From Parasponia andersonii (lineage: Eukaryota > Streptophyta > Magnoliopsida > Rosales > Cannabaceae): a stretch of 64,000 nt of DNA. Numbering within the stretch: the first letter of the stretch is position 1; every line of letters starts with the position of its first letter. The DNA lies in NCBI GenBank assembly GCA_002914805.1, contig JXTB01000137.1, positions 443,534 to 507,533 on the forward strand. The letters are read 5' to 3'. Both the position numbers and the translations under genes were made by a program. Of the stretch, positions 34,457 to 45,999 are shown in pieces. A model generated the notes under the pieces. That model was not told the origin of the DNA. It saw only the letters and a list, made by a program, of their open reading frames with translations, and did no database searches.

Positions 34457-37262
34457 CAAATGATGTATATAAAAATAAGTACCCTATAGCCCCTTTACTT
34501 TTGTTGAGAGTAGTCTTTTACCCCTCTCATATTCGAAATTTTGCTCCCACGCTCCAATTTTTATTTATATAGTGTCACTTTGCCCTGATTTGCAGATAAT
34601 GTTAAAAAAAATGTCATTTTACATGTCAAATACTAAAAGCCACTAAATAAAAGAGAATAAAGGACATAAAATGATTATGTTATTAAATTAACATAGAAAT
34701 TCGAAAACAAAATTATAGTTAAAATCTAGAATGATGGAGAATTTTTAATAATCTTATTTACATAAAATTGCATCTAATTTTAAGTGAGTATATTTTCAGC
34801 AAAAAAGCCCAAAAGCTTTCCTCATCCATACTCAGAGACCTTTAGTGGGACAAAACTAGTATCAAATTTATAAAAATTTGGTAAAATAATACCATATTTG
34901 TAAAAATGGGGTAAACCGACATTGTATTTGCCCCCCTCCCCTCAAAAAAAAAAAAGGTGTGGTGGGTAATAATTACTCTAAGCAAAAATCAGGGACTATA
35001 GGGTACTTTGTCCTACATAAATATAGCAAGAGAAAAAGGGATTGTACAAAATAATAAAAACCTTTTAATTAACAAAAGAACATTAATTTATGAAAAATTT
35101 GGAGCTTTTGATAAGGCTAATATGGATACTTATTTTCAACGAATACCTAATTAATCATTAAACTATAACTTTTATATTGGAGATATTAAATCATTTTTGG
35201 GCTTAAAAATGGATATATGCCTATTCAACTCTTTATTTTATCTTAAGAAAATTTATATTATATTTTATATCCATTAAATATAAATCAAATATTAAGTATA
35301 TCTTATTTGGTCGTTTTAGGTCGCATTAATCGGGTTGGATTTGAGACTTAATCCATCTAAATATTGGATGGTCGGGTTATTTCAAACCTGAGTTGTTTTC
35401 AGGTTGCTTTATTTCTTCGAGTTATTCGATTATTAATGGATCAGGTTACTCGAATTTCTCCAAGTTGTTTTGAGGGAAAAGTTCACAATCCATTGTCCTA
35501 ATCATATTTTGATAAATACTTTTTATATTTTTATTTCATAAATAATCATTTTTATACCCATTTTCTTAGAAATGTATACATAGATTTTATACATGGAATG
35601 TATAAAAAACATACATAACAATCAATATATATGTCAAAATATATACCACAAGTATAAATTTACTGTGCAAATAGAAACCATAGGTAAAAATTTAAATGTG
35701 TAACCGATTTTATATTTGAAATGAAATGTATACTTATATATTTCATAAATAAAAATTATACCAAAAAATCGGTATACATTTCAAAATGTATACCACTGTC
35801 CACTGGTATAAATTTGCACTACAAATGTAAAGTATATGTAAAAAATTAAATTATAAATATATACTAAATATACTTTACATGTGAAGTGTAAACCTAAAAA
35901 GTGGTATTTTTGAAAGAAAAATGAAAATAGGTATTTTTGAAATATACTACACAAAAATAGGTGTTGAGTGTAAATTTCTCAAGTTTTCAAGTATGTTTTT
36001 GGCTTTAAGGATTTTGTTTTCTTTTTGGGCTTCTTACAAAATATTAAGCCCAAAGTACCAAAATTTTAAAAAATGGCTAATTGTTTTGAAAAATCTTGAT
36101 TTAGAAAAATATCACTTTTGAAAACATTATTAGACAAATAACACTTGTCATAATTAATTAAAAAAATAGTACTTTTATAAATACTTTTAAAAGTAGTATT
36201 TTTATAATTAAATCTGGAAATTTTTAGAACAATTTCAAATTTCAGGAATTTTCAATTTTTTTGAAAAAATACCATAAAAAAAATCAAATTTCCTCTTTCT
36301 TTTTTAACTTTGAGAAACAAAGCATGTCTAATAATTTTCTTCCAAAAATAACCTTGATTTTAACTGAGCCATGTAAGTATGACTGGTTTTGGTTAGTGTT
36401 TAACTAATTAGTTTAATCTTTAAGTATAACTGGTTTAGGTTTTTTAACTAATCTAGGTTTGTATTTACTAATTAGTTTACTATTGGTTTTCATTGTGGTT
36501 GGTTTATTATCTTTTTTTAATTGATTGTTTTAGGGTCGTCTGTACAGACTCTTGTTTAAGTGTGACTGGTTTAGTTTTATTTCTAACTTTCACTGATTTA
36601 TTATCTTCTTTTAAACTTACCGCAAACCTCAACTAATCAAAGGAAAGTTAGGAGCATATTTGAAACTTTATAATAAAAACTCTTATAAACTAATTTTTTT
36701 TTTTAAATGCTAAAGTTAACTTAATATATAAACTGCTACGAAGCGTGATTTTCTCTGTCTTCAAAGATATAGAATTCGAAAAATATACCTCTAGTAAATA
36801 ACAATTAAAACTAATTGATAAAGTTAATAGAAACAGAAGCTTGATAGCCAAATCAGGCGTGAAACGCTCTTTTATTTATCTTTTTTCAGTCAATTTCTCC
36901 TTTTATTTTCATGAGATTCGATGTAACAAGAGATTTTAAGTACTATAAATGGATGGAACAATATCCAAATAATATCTTAGAGATGGCATATAGAGGAAGG
37001 GAAAAAAAGGAGAAAATACAAGTAATCACATATCATTTATTGATGAGAAGAACTAATATTCAAATTCTCTATTTACTCTATTTACTTTTATGCTTATTTG
37101 ATTTTCTGTTTTTTTTTTCCTTATTTTTATTAAATTTTGGAAACAATTAAGGAGGGATATTTCAAAATAAAATTAGAGTCCTCGTGGAGAAAATGACGAC
37201 GATAAAAAAAAAAAAAAATCCGATTATTGATACAATAATCATGTTCGGATCAATACACTTTT
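34457..37262. other. AT-rich spacer
   Basis: No gene recognised. Similar phrases (ATACCAC, GTATAAATTTRC, ACAAATAGAAACC or the like) recur at about 35630-35700 and 35795-35855, an old partial duplication. Near 36360-36620 short ACTGGTTTAGGTTT-like phrases recur irregularly. Confidence 0.4.
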
Positions 37263-37399
37263 TAAATATCAATTTGTGTTATTATCTTTGCGAAATTTAT
37301 TTAACATAATCAAGTCTTAATTAAGGAAAACGTTCTAAATATCAATTTGTGTTATTATCTTTGCGAAATTTATTTATCTTAATCAAGTCTTAATTAAGG
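37263..37399. repeat. 73-bp tandem duplication
   Basis: TAAATATCAATTTGTGTTAT and the following 45 bases are repeated at 37263 and 37336, nearly without change, ending TCAAGTCTTAATTAAGG in both. Non-coding. Confidence 0.92.
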
Positions 37400-38127
37400 C
37401 ATAACCTACTGAATAAATTTCCTAGCCCTACCCCTGAATCTAACCGCGTCCATGTTGAAGAATTAGCAGGAGACTAAGGCAGTAGCTTGGTTAAGGGAAT
37501 CCACTGGAGCCATGGCAACTGTCATTGCTTATACGGACCAGTAATTCACCAATGTCGTTAAAATGACTCATTAAAAAAAAAAGAAATTTTTTTTAAAAAA
37601 AGGTGATAACAGGGATTTTGGAATCAAATCTACAAGTCCTTTATCTTCATTTCTCTGCTTTTATGATTTATCCTTTGTGCCTATAAGATTCTGCCTTCAT
37701 TCAGTGAAAAATGAAGGGCTCAAGGCTACTTTCAAAGCTGCCTAACTTTGACCAACCTCTTGATTCTTGGAGCTTTCTTTTCTTCCAGGAACACTTTTCT
37801 TACGCTAATTTTCCCTCGTGCCAAATATGGGGACCACGTGTTATTCTAACTCTACACATAGCCTTGACACAGGTCTTTATCTCTGGTCAAACTTCAAAGG
37901 TCAGACTTATCTTTAACCCACCAGAAACGACAGAGACTTAGCAAAACACCCCATGTCCTTCCTTGTCTTGATTTCAGTTCAACTTTCAATATCACACAAG
38001 TGGCTGGCTCATTTAAAGCTTTCAAAAAACCTACAAAACTCATTATGAAGATGGACCATTTTGAATTTTCAGCCCCAGGATCCTGAATATCAATTTTCAC
38101 TGATCAATCTGGTCGCGACTCTTGAAC

Positions 38128-38158
<31 letters not shown>

Positions 38159-38634
38159 ACAGATCAAGACTAAAACCAGAATGAAAATTAATAATATTCA
38201 CAAGAACCAGGTGTTTCGACATAGGTAAACAATCTATTTGTCACTCCTCAACTGTAGAACCATTACATTAATAGAGAGATGTATCTGTAAATAATTTATA
38301 ACAGGCCAAAGTTAAAACTTACGAAAAAGGAAAATGACCATACATTTCAACAACAGCGGCGAATATTGGACGGGTTCTTTCCAGTCCCTTATTAGCCTCA
38401 ATTCAGAACTTCTCCAAGAAACGAGAACCTATACTCTTAGAAGACGAGAAAGCCAGAATAGGACTTAATATATCTAAGATGCTGAACAGAGAACTAAACA
38501 AATAAACCAAGAGAGGTCCGAGCGATGGTGGCTAAAAAAAAGATGAACTTCTTGATGAGCTTCCCCTAAGAAATTTACAGCTGTTTCCCATATAATGAAG
38601 CTGGTATGAGAAAGCCCTCGATCAGGTTTTGCTT
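37400..38634. other. Region downstream of the EIN3/EIL gene
   Basis: No gene recognised. The part next to the stop codon is presumably the EIN3/EIL 3' untranslated region. A poly(A) run plus (GA)n lies at 38129-38157. A G-box-like CCACGTGT occurs near 37842, with no gene to tie it to. Confidence 0.4.
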
Positions 38635-40473
38635 TCAGAGGTACCAGAGGGGGATGTCTTGCTTTGGCAGTGAATCCGTAGCATATTCGCCAGGTGCCAA
38701 GTTGAATGGAGAGCTGAATCTCAAGTCCGCAATGTTATCAGTCGAATTGTTATCAAATGAAGAATCAAATGCCTTGCACTGATCAAACTGAACTTCTGGT
38801 GCCGGGAAAGTAACTTGCTGCAAAGCCACATTGGTTTGCTCAGATGTGTTGCCTCCCATAACAACACCCTGGCCGAAAAAATTATCCCCCATCTGAAAGT
38901 GATAGTTTTGTTGTGATGGGACATGGTTCTCCGTAGCATTAAAATTTCCAGAGTTCGAGTTTTTGCTCTGCTGTGGCATATTAGTGTCATAGAATGACAT
39001 AAGTTCAGAAATCATTTTCTGCCCATCTTCTGGAAGACCGAGACCAGAAACATTCAATTGAGTCGTCTGATTCATGGGTGCCAGAGGAGGCTTATGTTGG
39101 GAATGGGGCAGGGAGAATGCTGCTGGTTTGTCATTGTTAATCTGAAAGCTAGACATTCCAAATGCTTGGGAAGAATTACACTGGTATGGGCAATTCATTT
39201 GGTGGTTGTTTCTTGACGTCCTATCAAGGAATCCAAGTCGGTAATCACTATATGGGCATTGAGAGTTTTCACAGGTATAGATTTTCTGATCCAGCATCAT
39301 CTGTGACTCTTCAGCCAGCGGTTTCCTCTTTTGAACATATTCTGAATTCATTTCAATCACCTCTCCCTTAATCTTAGGAATGACTGGTTGCATCAGAAGC
39401 CTGTCTCCTGGTGCGACGGCTCCAATATTGAAGAAACTGACATCACGGGGCTTGCATTCCTCTACTTCGACATTAGGATCAAAATTCACCCCTTCAACAT
39501 CATAATCACTGGTGTCACTAATTACAAAAGATCCACTGCCACCAGCTGACACAGGTGGACATCTGTCAGGATAAAGTTTCCGGGCTAAAGCCTCTTCCTG
39601 GTTTATAATGGCCAGCCAAGTAGCACTCTCCTTAGCAGTCATTTTGTCTTGCAAGCATTTAGACTGACGAACAAGCTTGCGAATCTTTGCAATGTCAGGA
39701 GACATATGCTTGATCACAGCTGTGAGCACACCCACCTTCCAAGCCTTCTTCAGATCATGAGGTTTCTTGTATGGAGGAGACCCCTGCTCCTTAGGTTGAC
39801 CCAATTGAGGCCACCATTCTTCATTACCAGTAGGCCACCAAGGAGGGGCAACACCCTTCTCCAGTGGGAAACGCCTCTGGGGGGGATCACAGTGCTGCAT
39901 CAAAGCTGACAAAAGTGAGCCAAGGGTAGTGTCTTGGAGCTCCTGCAAGGTGTGAGGAGTGGATGCCACAGCAGTGCATTCCTCGTTTTGACCAGGGGTT
40001 GAGTGATCTGCCTGGTACTTAGCAATTGCAGCAGGCCCATTGCGATCAAACCTTACTTTTTCCTTCCACCAAGCACGGAGATTGTCTGAGGCACCACTTA
40101 CTGGTTTTCCCTTTTCAGGGATTATTCCATAGACAAATCCTTGAGCCTTACAAACTTCCATCATTTTCAGCATGTACTTCAAGATTCCATCTTGTGCTCT
40201 TGACATCTTCTTCCTCCTTGCTTGCTCTTGGGATTGACGCTGTTTCGCATTGTCGGCTCCTTGCTTTCCCTTATTTTGCTCTTTGAGCCGCCTCAACCTC
40301 ATTCGGTCTCTCCACATCCTCCTCTCAAGCTCATCAACACCCATTTCTTCATCACTATAATCCTCCTCTACTGTTGCCTCTGGTTCATGCTCTAAAGCTT
40401 CATCTGCTTCTCGCGGAGGAGCAGAAAGAAATTCAAAATTACCAGAGAAACCCATTTCTTCGAAAATTCCCAT
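38635..40473 (-). CDS. EIN3/EIL1-like: EIN3/EIL-family ethylene-response transcription factor
   Basis: EIN3/EIL proteins are nuclear DNA-binding factors that turn on ethylene-response genes and are controlled by EBF1/2-mediated turnover. This is a single coding exon of 612 codons, near the family's usual 600-630. The start at 40473 gives [15 protein letters not shown], typical of the EIN3/EIL1 clade. Residues 22-43 are acidic. [19 protein letters not shown] (about 49-67) is the first basic region. Residues about 76-300 are the conserved DNA-binding core: [76 protein letters not shown] and [20 protein letters not shown]. The second half is rich in Asn, Gln and Ser, and the end is KQDIPLWYL. 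No intron interrupts the coding part, as usual for the family. It appears intact. Confidence 0.96.
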   Translation of the reverse strand: MGIFEEMGFSGNFEFLSAPPREADEALEHEPEATVEEDYSDEEMGVDELERRMWRDRMRLRRLKEQNKGKQGADNAKQRQSQEQARRKKMSRAQDGILKYMLKMMEVCKAQGFVYGIIPEKGKPVSGASDNLRAWWKEKVRFDRNGPAAIAKYQADHSTPGQNEECTAVASTPHTLQELQDTTLGSLLSALMQHCDPPQRRFPLEKGVAPPWWPTGNEEWWPQLGQPKEQGSPPYKKPHDLKKAWKVGVLTAVIKHMSPDIAKIRKLVRQSKCLQDKMTAKESATWLAIINQEEALARKLYPDRCPPVSAGGSGSFVISDTSDYDVEGVNFDPNVEVEECKPRDVSFFNIGAVAPGDRLLMQPVIPKIKGEVIEMNSEYVQKRKPLAEESQMMLDQKIYTCENSQCPYSDYRLGFLDRTSRNNHQMNCPYQCNSSQAFGMSSFQINNDKPAAFSLPHSQHKPPLAPMNQTTQLNVSGLGLPEDGQKMISELMSFYDTNMPQQSKNSNSGNFNATENHVPSQQNYHFQMGDNFFGQGVVMGGNTSEQTNVALQQVTFPAPEVQFDQCKAFDSSFDNNSTDNIADLRFSSPFNLAPGEYATDSLPKQDIPLWYL

Positions 40474-40780
40474 TGAACACACAGTTCAACTCGCCTCAAC
40501 CCTGCTCTCTATATCTCTCGAATCAATTTCTAACCTTTGCCCGAAGATATCACTTGAAGAGTTTTAAGAGGTTAATTTCTATCTGATCTGATCTGATCTC
40601 CTGCAATCAGAACAAATTAAGTAACAACTTCAGTCATCAATTTAATGAGTTAGATCCCGAAATAATACATCAGATGCATTGGATTCGTAATAAAGGTGGT
40701 CATTCAATGTAAAACAAACCAATAAGAAAACTCATAAAAGGTATTAATTACACAAATAAAAACAAATATATGAAATGGAC

Positions 40781-40786
<6 letters not shown>

Positions 40787-40816
<30 letters not shown>
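40787..40816. repeat. (GA)n microsatellite in the leader intron
   Basis: About 14 GA units in the inferred EIN3/EIL leader intron. The rest of the intron is AT-rich with no other feature. Confidence 0.85.
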
Positions 40817-40818
<2 letters not shown>

Positions 40819-42100
40819 CAATCAAAAGGGAAATGAATGGTCCCCAATAGACATAATGTTGCCTACTTAAATCATTCCACATCAAAAGACTGACCCGTTA
40901 AGGGAAATAGGCCTTATTTTCTTAAAGTAGGTTTGTTACCTAAGCAGGACTTACCCACTCGAACAAGCAGGACTTACCCTCCCTCAATTCACTTCGAAAG
41001 CCAATACTTAACCTAAAATCCAACTCGAACTTGGGACGTGGAGCCTCCTCTAAAATTAATATTTAACCTAATTAAACCATTCTAACTCAAATTCTAGCCT
41101 GCTAAGGGGAAGACGGTTTAAATACTTATCACGTACGTTACAGAAACACACCAAAGGGTCTTAAATTAGGCACCAGAGATCAAAGAAAAACAAACTCAGA
41201 AATAATATTCAAAGGGATTTTATCACTACGCTCAAAATGAATAAGTAACAAGTCGTTAAAGAAAACTTCTTAGGCTAGGAAAGAGAAAACAAATCCAGTA
41301 ATTACATGTAATGCTTCGGACAACATTCGACTAGATACTAATGATGAATCGAAACAAGTCAAGAAAAAAAAGCCCTAAGAATCAAGATCCACCACTCTCC
41401 AAATTCATATGCTTGAAAAAAAAATAATAATAGTAATAACAATAATATTGGTATAGATAATGGATTAGAGCCTAAAGTCTAAAACTTAGGGTATACACAA
41501 ACCTATTATACCCTACAAAATAAGCTTCCAACAAATTTTCCGCTTGACTAAGCAAAATATTGACTAATATATATTATCATCATTTTTGACCAACACGATC
41601 ATACATAAAATATTCTGAATTATACAAATCCCGTAAATTCGGTAAGAGTACATACACGAACTTGGTTTAGCCGAATTCTACATCAAAAAGGCAAAACCAG
41701 AAAGCAAAAATCAGATTCAGAATCAAAATCAATAGCAGGATAGAGCAAAAAGACATGTCGTACAACAAGTTATTACAACCCAAAAAGCAGACCAAAGAAA
41801 CGACAAAATTCGTATTCAAAACGCAGAAAGGACGATTCCAGAACAATTTTCCCAAAAACAGCTGAATCCAAAACAAACCCATTTCTGCAAACGAAACGAA
41901 AACTAAACCCAATTTTCAATAACACCAAAACAAAGATCCAGCTTCACTTAGAAAAAAATAAAAATTAACTAAACTTAGCTTTTTGTTTTATGTAAAACTA
42001 AAACACTCTTCAATATCAAATATTCTTAGATAATTGAGATTAAAAATATATAAAAATTTTAAAGAAAAAGAAACAAAATAGTACCAGATGATGATAATGA

Positions 42101-42121
42101 TTATTTTCTGGCAGAAGCCAT
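42101..42121 (-). promoter_or_regulatory. Short upstream open reading frame in the EIN3/EIL leader
   Basis: ATG GCT TCT GCC AGA AAA TAA, encoding MASARK, ends 16 bases before the inferred leader-exon donor. A short upstream frame of this kind could lower translation of the main frame. Whether ribosomes use it is unknown. Confidence 0.5.
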
Positions 42122-42243
42122 GGAAAGGCTCTCGTGCAAGCTCTGAAAGGATCTGTTTTTTCCTCTGTTATCCTTTTCGTCCTTCTTTCTAAGCTTTCCA
42201 AAGAGAGAAAAGAGAAGGACGAGAGAGAAACTGAGCTTTTCAG

Positions 42244-42343
42244 AGAGAGAGAGAGAGAGAGAGAAGACAGAAAAAAGTGGGGGCTGGCTCCAAGAGAAGG
42301 ATATGACAAGCTACACCAACAGCAGCTCTCTCTCTCTCTCTCT
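42244..42343. repeat. (GA)n and (CT)n tracts at the EIN3/EIL start region
   Basis: A GA run at about 42244-42263 and, 60 bases on, a CT run at about 42327-42343. On the gene's strand the first is a CT leader tract, often seen just after the start site of plant genes. Confidence 0.75.
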
Positions 42344-42406
42344 TTTCGTTTTTGTGTTTTTTTCTTTTATTTTTTTGTTTTTGGGTTTGGTCTACCTCGA
42401 GTTCGA

Positions 42407-42408
<2 letters not shown>

Positions 42409-42443
<35 letters not shown>
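42409..42443. repeat. Five TTTCTAC heptamers upstream of EIN3/EIL
   Basis: TTTCTAC is repeated four times without change, then TTTCTAG. It lies about 100-130 bases upstream of the inferred leader exon. Confidence 0.9.
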
Positions 42444-43549
42444 TCGATTTTAACCATGGTCAAGTTAACTCGTGGGGACGTTTTGGATGTGGAAGACTAA
42501 TTCATTTGGGATTTGCTTGTGTCTTTTCGCTCGTACTAAAACCTAAGTCTACTACTTCACCATGCAATTCATCAATGCCCAACGTTGTTACAAACGTCCT
42601 TATTTCAATCAAAAAGTCTAACTATTTATTTTTTGTGAGAACACTGTTACATCTTTACACCATATATTTTTCTTCTTTGTTGAACTCATGTGGTAATGGT
42701 GAGTACTTTTTATTTTTATTTTTTTGAATGGGATACCTTTCTTCTATATTTATAAGATAGTATCACATAAACAATTCATTTCACATATAAGTGAAATTAA
42801 AAAAAAAAATGTTAATGATACATATGGTCCTAACTTATTCACACGTGACAATCCGATCCTCCAAATTTTAATTATAATAATTAAGTTTTTAATTTTTTTA
42901 ATTTTTAGTAATTTAGTTTATAAATTGTTTAAATTACAACTTAATCATAAACTTTTGACTAAAACCACGCACGGGAATTTTTAATTAAATTACAACTTAA
43001 TTATAACATAAAATTTATATTTATTGCATGTTGAGAATTTTTATTTGTCATTTTATATTTTGTTATGAGTGCACTATAAATCTAATTGTCTTACATGCCT
43101 ACTAAAATTTTTGTAGATTCTTAAAATAATAAAAAGTGTAATTAGTATAATCTAACATATTTATTTAAAGTTATTTAAACAAGTAATTATTGTTATTAAT
43201 ATTATTAATATCTAATTGACACAATGTGGTATTTAATTATAATAAATGTGGTATTTAATTATAATATATATGTAATTGTCTTATTTTTTAAATTTCATAT
43301 AGCATATATATATATATTAATATTTAAATAGAAATTAGATATATATATATATATATTAATTAAACTAAATATAAAAAAATAAAAACAAAAAAGAGGGTGG
43401 CTGCCGTGAAGTCATCTATATGACTTAATAAAAAAATAGAAAAATGGAAGCATATGATTTAATTAATGAAATTTCAAATATATATATATATATATATATA
43501 TTAATGTTTATATTTCTATTTTCTTCTAAATCCTAGCCACTTCTATCTC
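42444..43549. other. AT-rich spacer
   Basis: No gene recognised. TA microsatellites lie near 43305, 43340 and 43478. Confidence 0.45.
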
Positions 43550-45905
43550 TTCATCATCTCTCTAAAAAAACTCAGAAAGAAATTCTCTAATCATCATCCT
43601 TTGTCTATTTTTCTATCTTTAAATTTTCAATCTCCAAAGATGACTAAGTCCAAGAATTACAAAACTTCTGTCAGTTTATTTGAATTGCGGGTAAAATCTC
43701 TACACATATTTTTTCTAATTGTTTATTTATTTATTTTTCTTTAGGTATGATAATAAGTCTCAATTAACAGTATTTATGTGATTAAAAATAATTTTATTGA
43801 TTATTTTGTGAATTTAATATTCCTTAACATAAGTATGTCCTTGTTTTATTTTCTCATAAAACTGATCTCTGTGTTCTACTAATTTTTATAAATAGCACAA
43901 AATTTATTTTTTGTACTCTTCATTTTTGTGGAATTTTTTTAAAGATGTCTAGTTTAGTTTCAAAAATTTATGAGCACAAAATTTATTTTTTGTACTCTTT
44001 ATTTTTGTGGAATTTTTTTAAAGATGTCTAGTTTAGTTTCAAAAATTTTCGGAACTAATAATATTTTATTATACATTGTCAGTGTGCTGAAAATCTGCCA
44101 ATAAATATTTTTCTATGATTCCAAATTTTATATTATTTTTTTATAGCTCTCCATGATCTAATATTTGTAGGGTATATTTTTGGATATGTTATATAATAAC
44201 TGTAAAATTTATAGATAGTGTTTCTTAATGGATTATTGTTTATGATTTTCTAAATTTTGTGTGTGGTATTATAATTTGGTGCTAATAGTTTTGTAAAAGG
44301 ATGGCTATAAATTATGAATAATTTGTTAACGTTACTTTTTGAGCCAATAAAAATTTCTAATTATGTTTCTATATGTCTAGTATATCTCTAAAAAGTTTCA
44401 ATATTAAAATATTTTTGTCGTAGGAGAAATAAATCGTTCTGTTCCTATTAGTCAGAAAACAAACAAAATTGATAGGTTGTGTTTTTAAATTCTAAAAATA
44501 CATAAATATTATTTTTAAGTGTATTTTATGATTTCTTTTAATTTTTTTATGGTAAAATATTATGATAAGAATGTTTTTGTGAAAATTTACATTAAATTGA
44601 TTGGTGAATAATGAGATATAATTTTTATATATGTTGCTATCAGTTTTGGTTATTAGTTTTGTACTAATTTTCGGAATTCAAAACTACAAGCATATTCTAT
44701 GAAATTGTTTATGGGATTATTGTATGAGATCCTGATTATATTCTATATTTGATATTTTCAATTTTATACATAAATTATGTTCATCTTAAGTACATCAAAG
44801 ATAAAATAATCTTTCGAGAAATTTCATTGAAATAAGAAAAATAAATTAAGCAAATTTGCATTTATAATACCGACAATATAGGCGGGGCACTAAGCCGTAA
44901 GCATTCGGAGGATATTCTCACTTTTCTTGACGTTTTATTTTTTCTTGGACTTAAGGTAAGTAAATCATACTTAATTGTACTATGTGTTATAGGTGTTTTA
45001 CTTAGAAATTGATGACATATAACATATTATTTTATGTGAGGCATGATCATCCATATGCCTAATATTATTTTATAAAATAAGAACAAAATTTTACGATGGA
45101 ATGATTTTTCTAAAAGTTTAATTAAAGATTTTGAAAAATAAGACTTTAAAGAAATTGGTGTGTGTCTATGACGAGAGGGCTGATGGGCATGGAATGCGAG
45201 GGATCGGCATACCCACCAAGGATAAATAATAATAAACTATATTAGAGAGGTGCCCCATATGATTTTGACTCCGGGGATGATAGGCCATTTTTGGGATCAT
45301 TAATGTGTGTGTGGCTACATAGGCTAGGTGCACTCACTTTATACCTCTAATATAGTTCTACCAGGGAGTTGGTAGTAAAGTAAAAACTAGTTCAATATTC
45401 ATGGCCCACTGGTTACCAAAAGCTTAGGCATTATACTGAGCACCCTCAAGGATTAAAATGAAAAATCTTCAAAGTTATGAAAAGATCACAATGAGCATAT
45501 TTTAGGAAATAACTAAAGTATGCCTCGTCAATTATGTGCATTGTGGTTTACTTACTGGACTTTTAGCTCATTATATTATGTAACATTTTTCAGGTTATGA
45601 ATAGTAGCAAATCGGATGGTACTGATGAGACGACTCGACGGCATAGTGGTCTAGTAGTCTAGATTAAATTGAATGAACATTTACTAGTTTTTATTTTCTG
45701 TTAATGACATTTTATATTTTTAAAAGTTTTTCTTTAGCTTACGTGACTTTCAAATTATTATTAGTATTTTCATTATGAATTTAATAGAGACTTTAATGAG
45801 ATATTTATTTTATAAAAAAAAATATTCCGCATTTTTTTTTAAGTTGAAGAAATTCAATGATAATATCTCCTAATCTAATAACCTTAGACTAAGGTGATGT
45901 TACAC
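43550..45905 (+). mobile_element. Large LTR-like unit 2 (possible solo LTR)
   Basis: The unit opens with a CT-rich leader-like stretch (43540-43660), has a long T-rich body, then a GC-richer part (45160-45420), a hairpin-like CTGGACTTTTAGCTCA at 45555, and ends near AAGGTGATGTTACA at about 45905, a typical LTR end. No gag or pol. Start position is a guess. The organisation parallels units 1 and 3, but overall identity looks low. Confidence 0.4.
43895..44049 (+). repeat. 79-bp tandem duplication
   Basis: GCACAAAATTTATTTTTTGT starts at 43895 and again at 43974; both copies run through AAAGATGTCTAGTTTAGTTT with one or two differences. It lies in LTR-like unit 2. Confidence 0.92.
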
Positions 45906-45999
45906 AAACTATGAAGCATTATTCTTTCTTAAACCGTATCTTTAGTTTTATAAAAAGGTGGGCAACTTTGAACTTCCTAAAACTTTCAAACCAAATCAA

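Larger units (their letters stand above)
40474..42310 (-). other. EIN3/EIL 5' leader with a 1.5-kb intron
   Basis: On the minus strand a CT-rich likely leader exon (about 42310-42085) ends CATCTG|GTACTATT. An acceptor TTGCAG|GAGATCAGATC lies at 40601/40600. This gives an intron 42084-40601, and the second leader exon 40600-40474 leads into the start codon. A leader intron is common in EIN3/EIL genes. The splice sites are inferred by eye; the transcription start is not defined. Confidence 0.65.

Noticed and set aside
37842-37849. CCACGTGT G-box-like motif and nearby TTGACC W-boxes
   Set aside because: Short motifs expected by chance, with no gene start nearby to give them meaning.
40471-40482. 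A start three codons upstream of the chosen EIN3/EIL start
   Set aside because: The codon there is GTG. The first ATG, at 40473, gives the family-typical MGIFEEMGF start.
42134-42727. 197-codon plus-strand open frame opposite the EIN3/EIL leader
   Set aside because: It reads through GA and CT tracts and the heptamer repeat, has no recognisable domain, and lies antisense to the leader exon.
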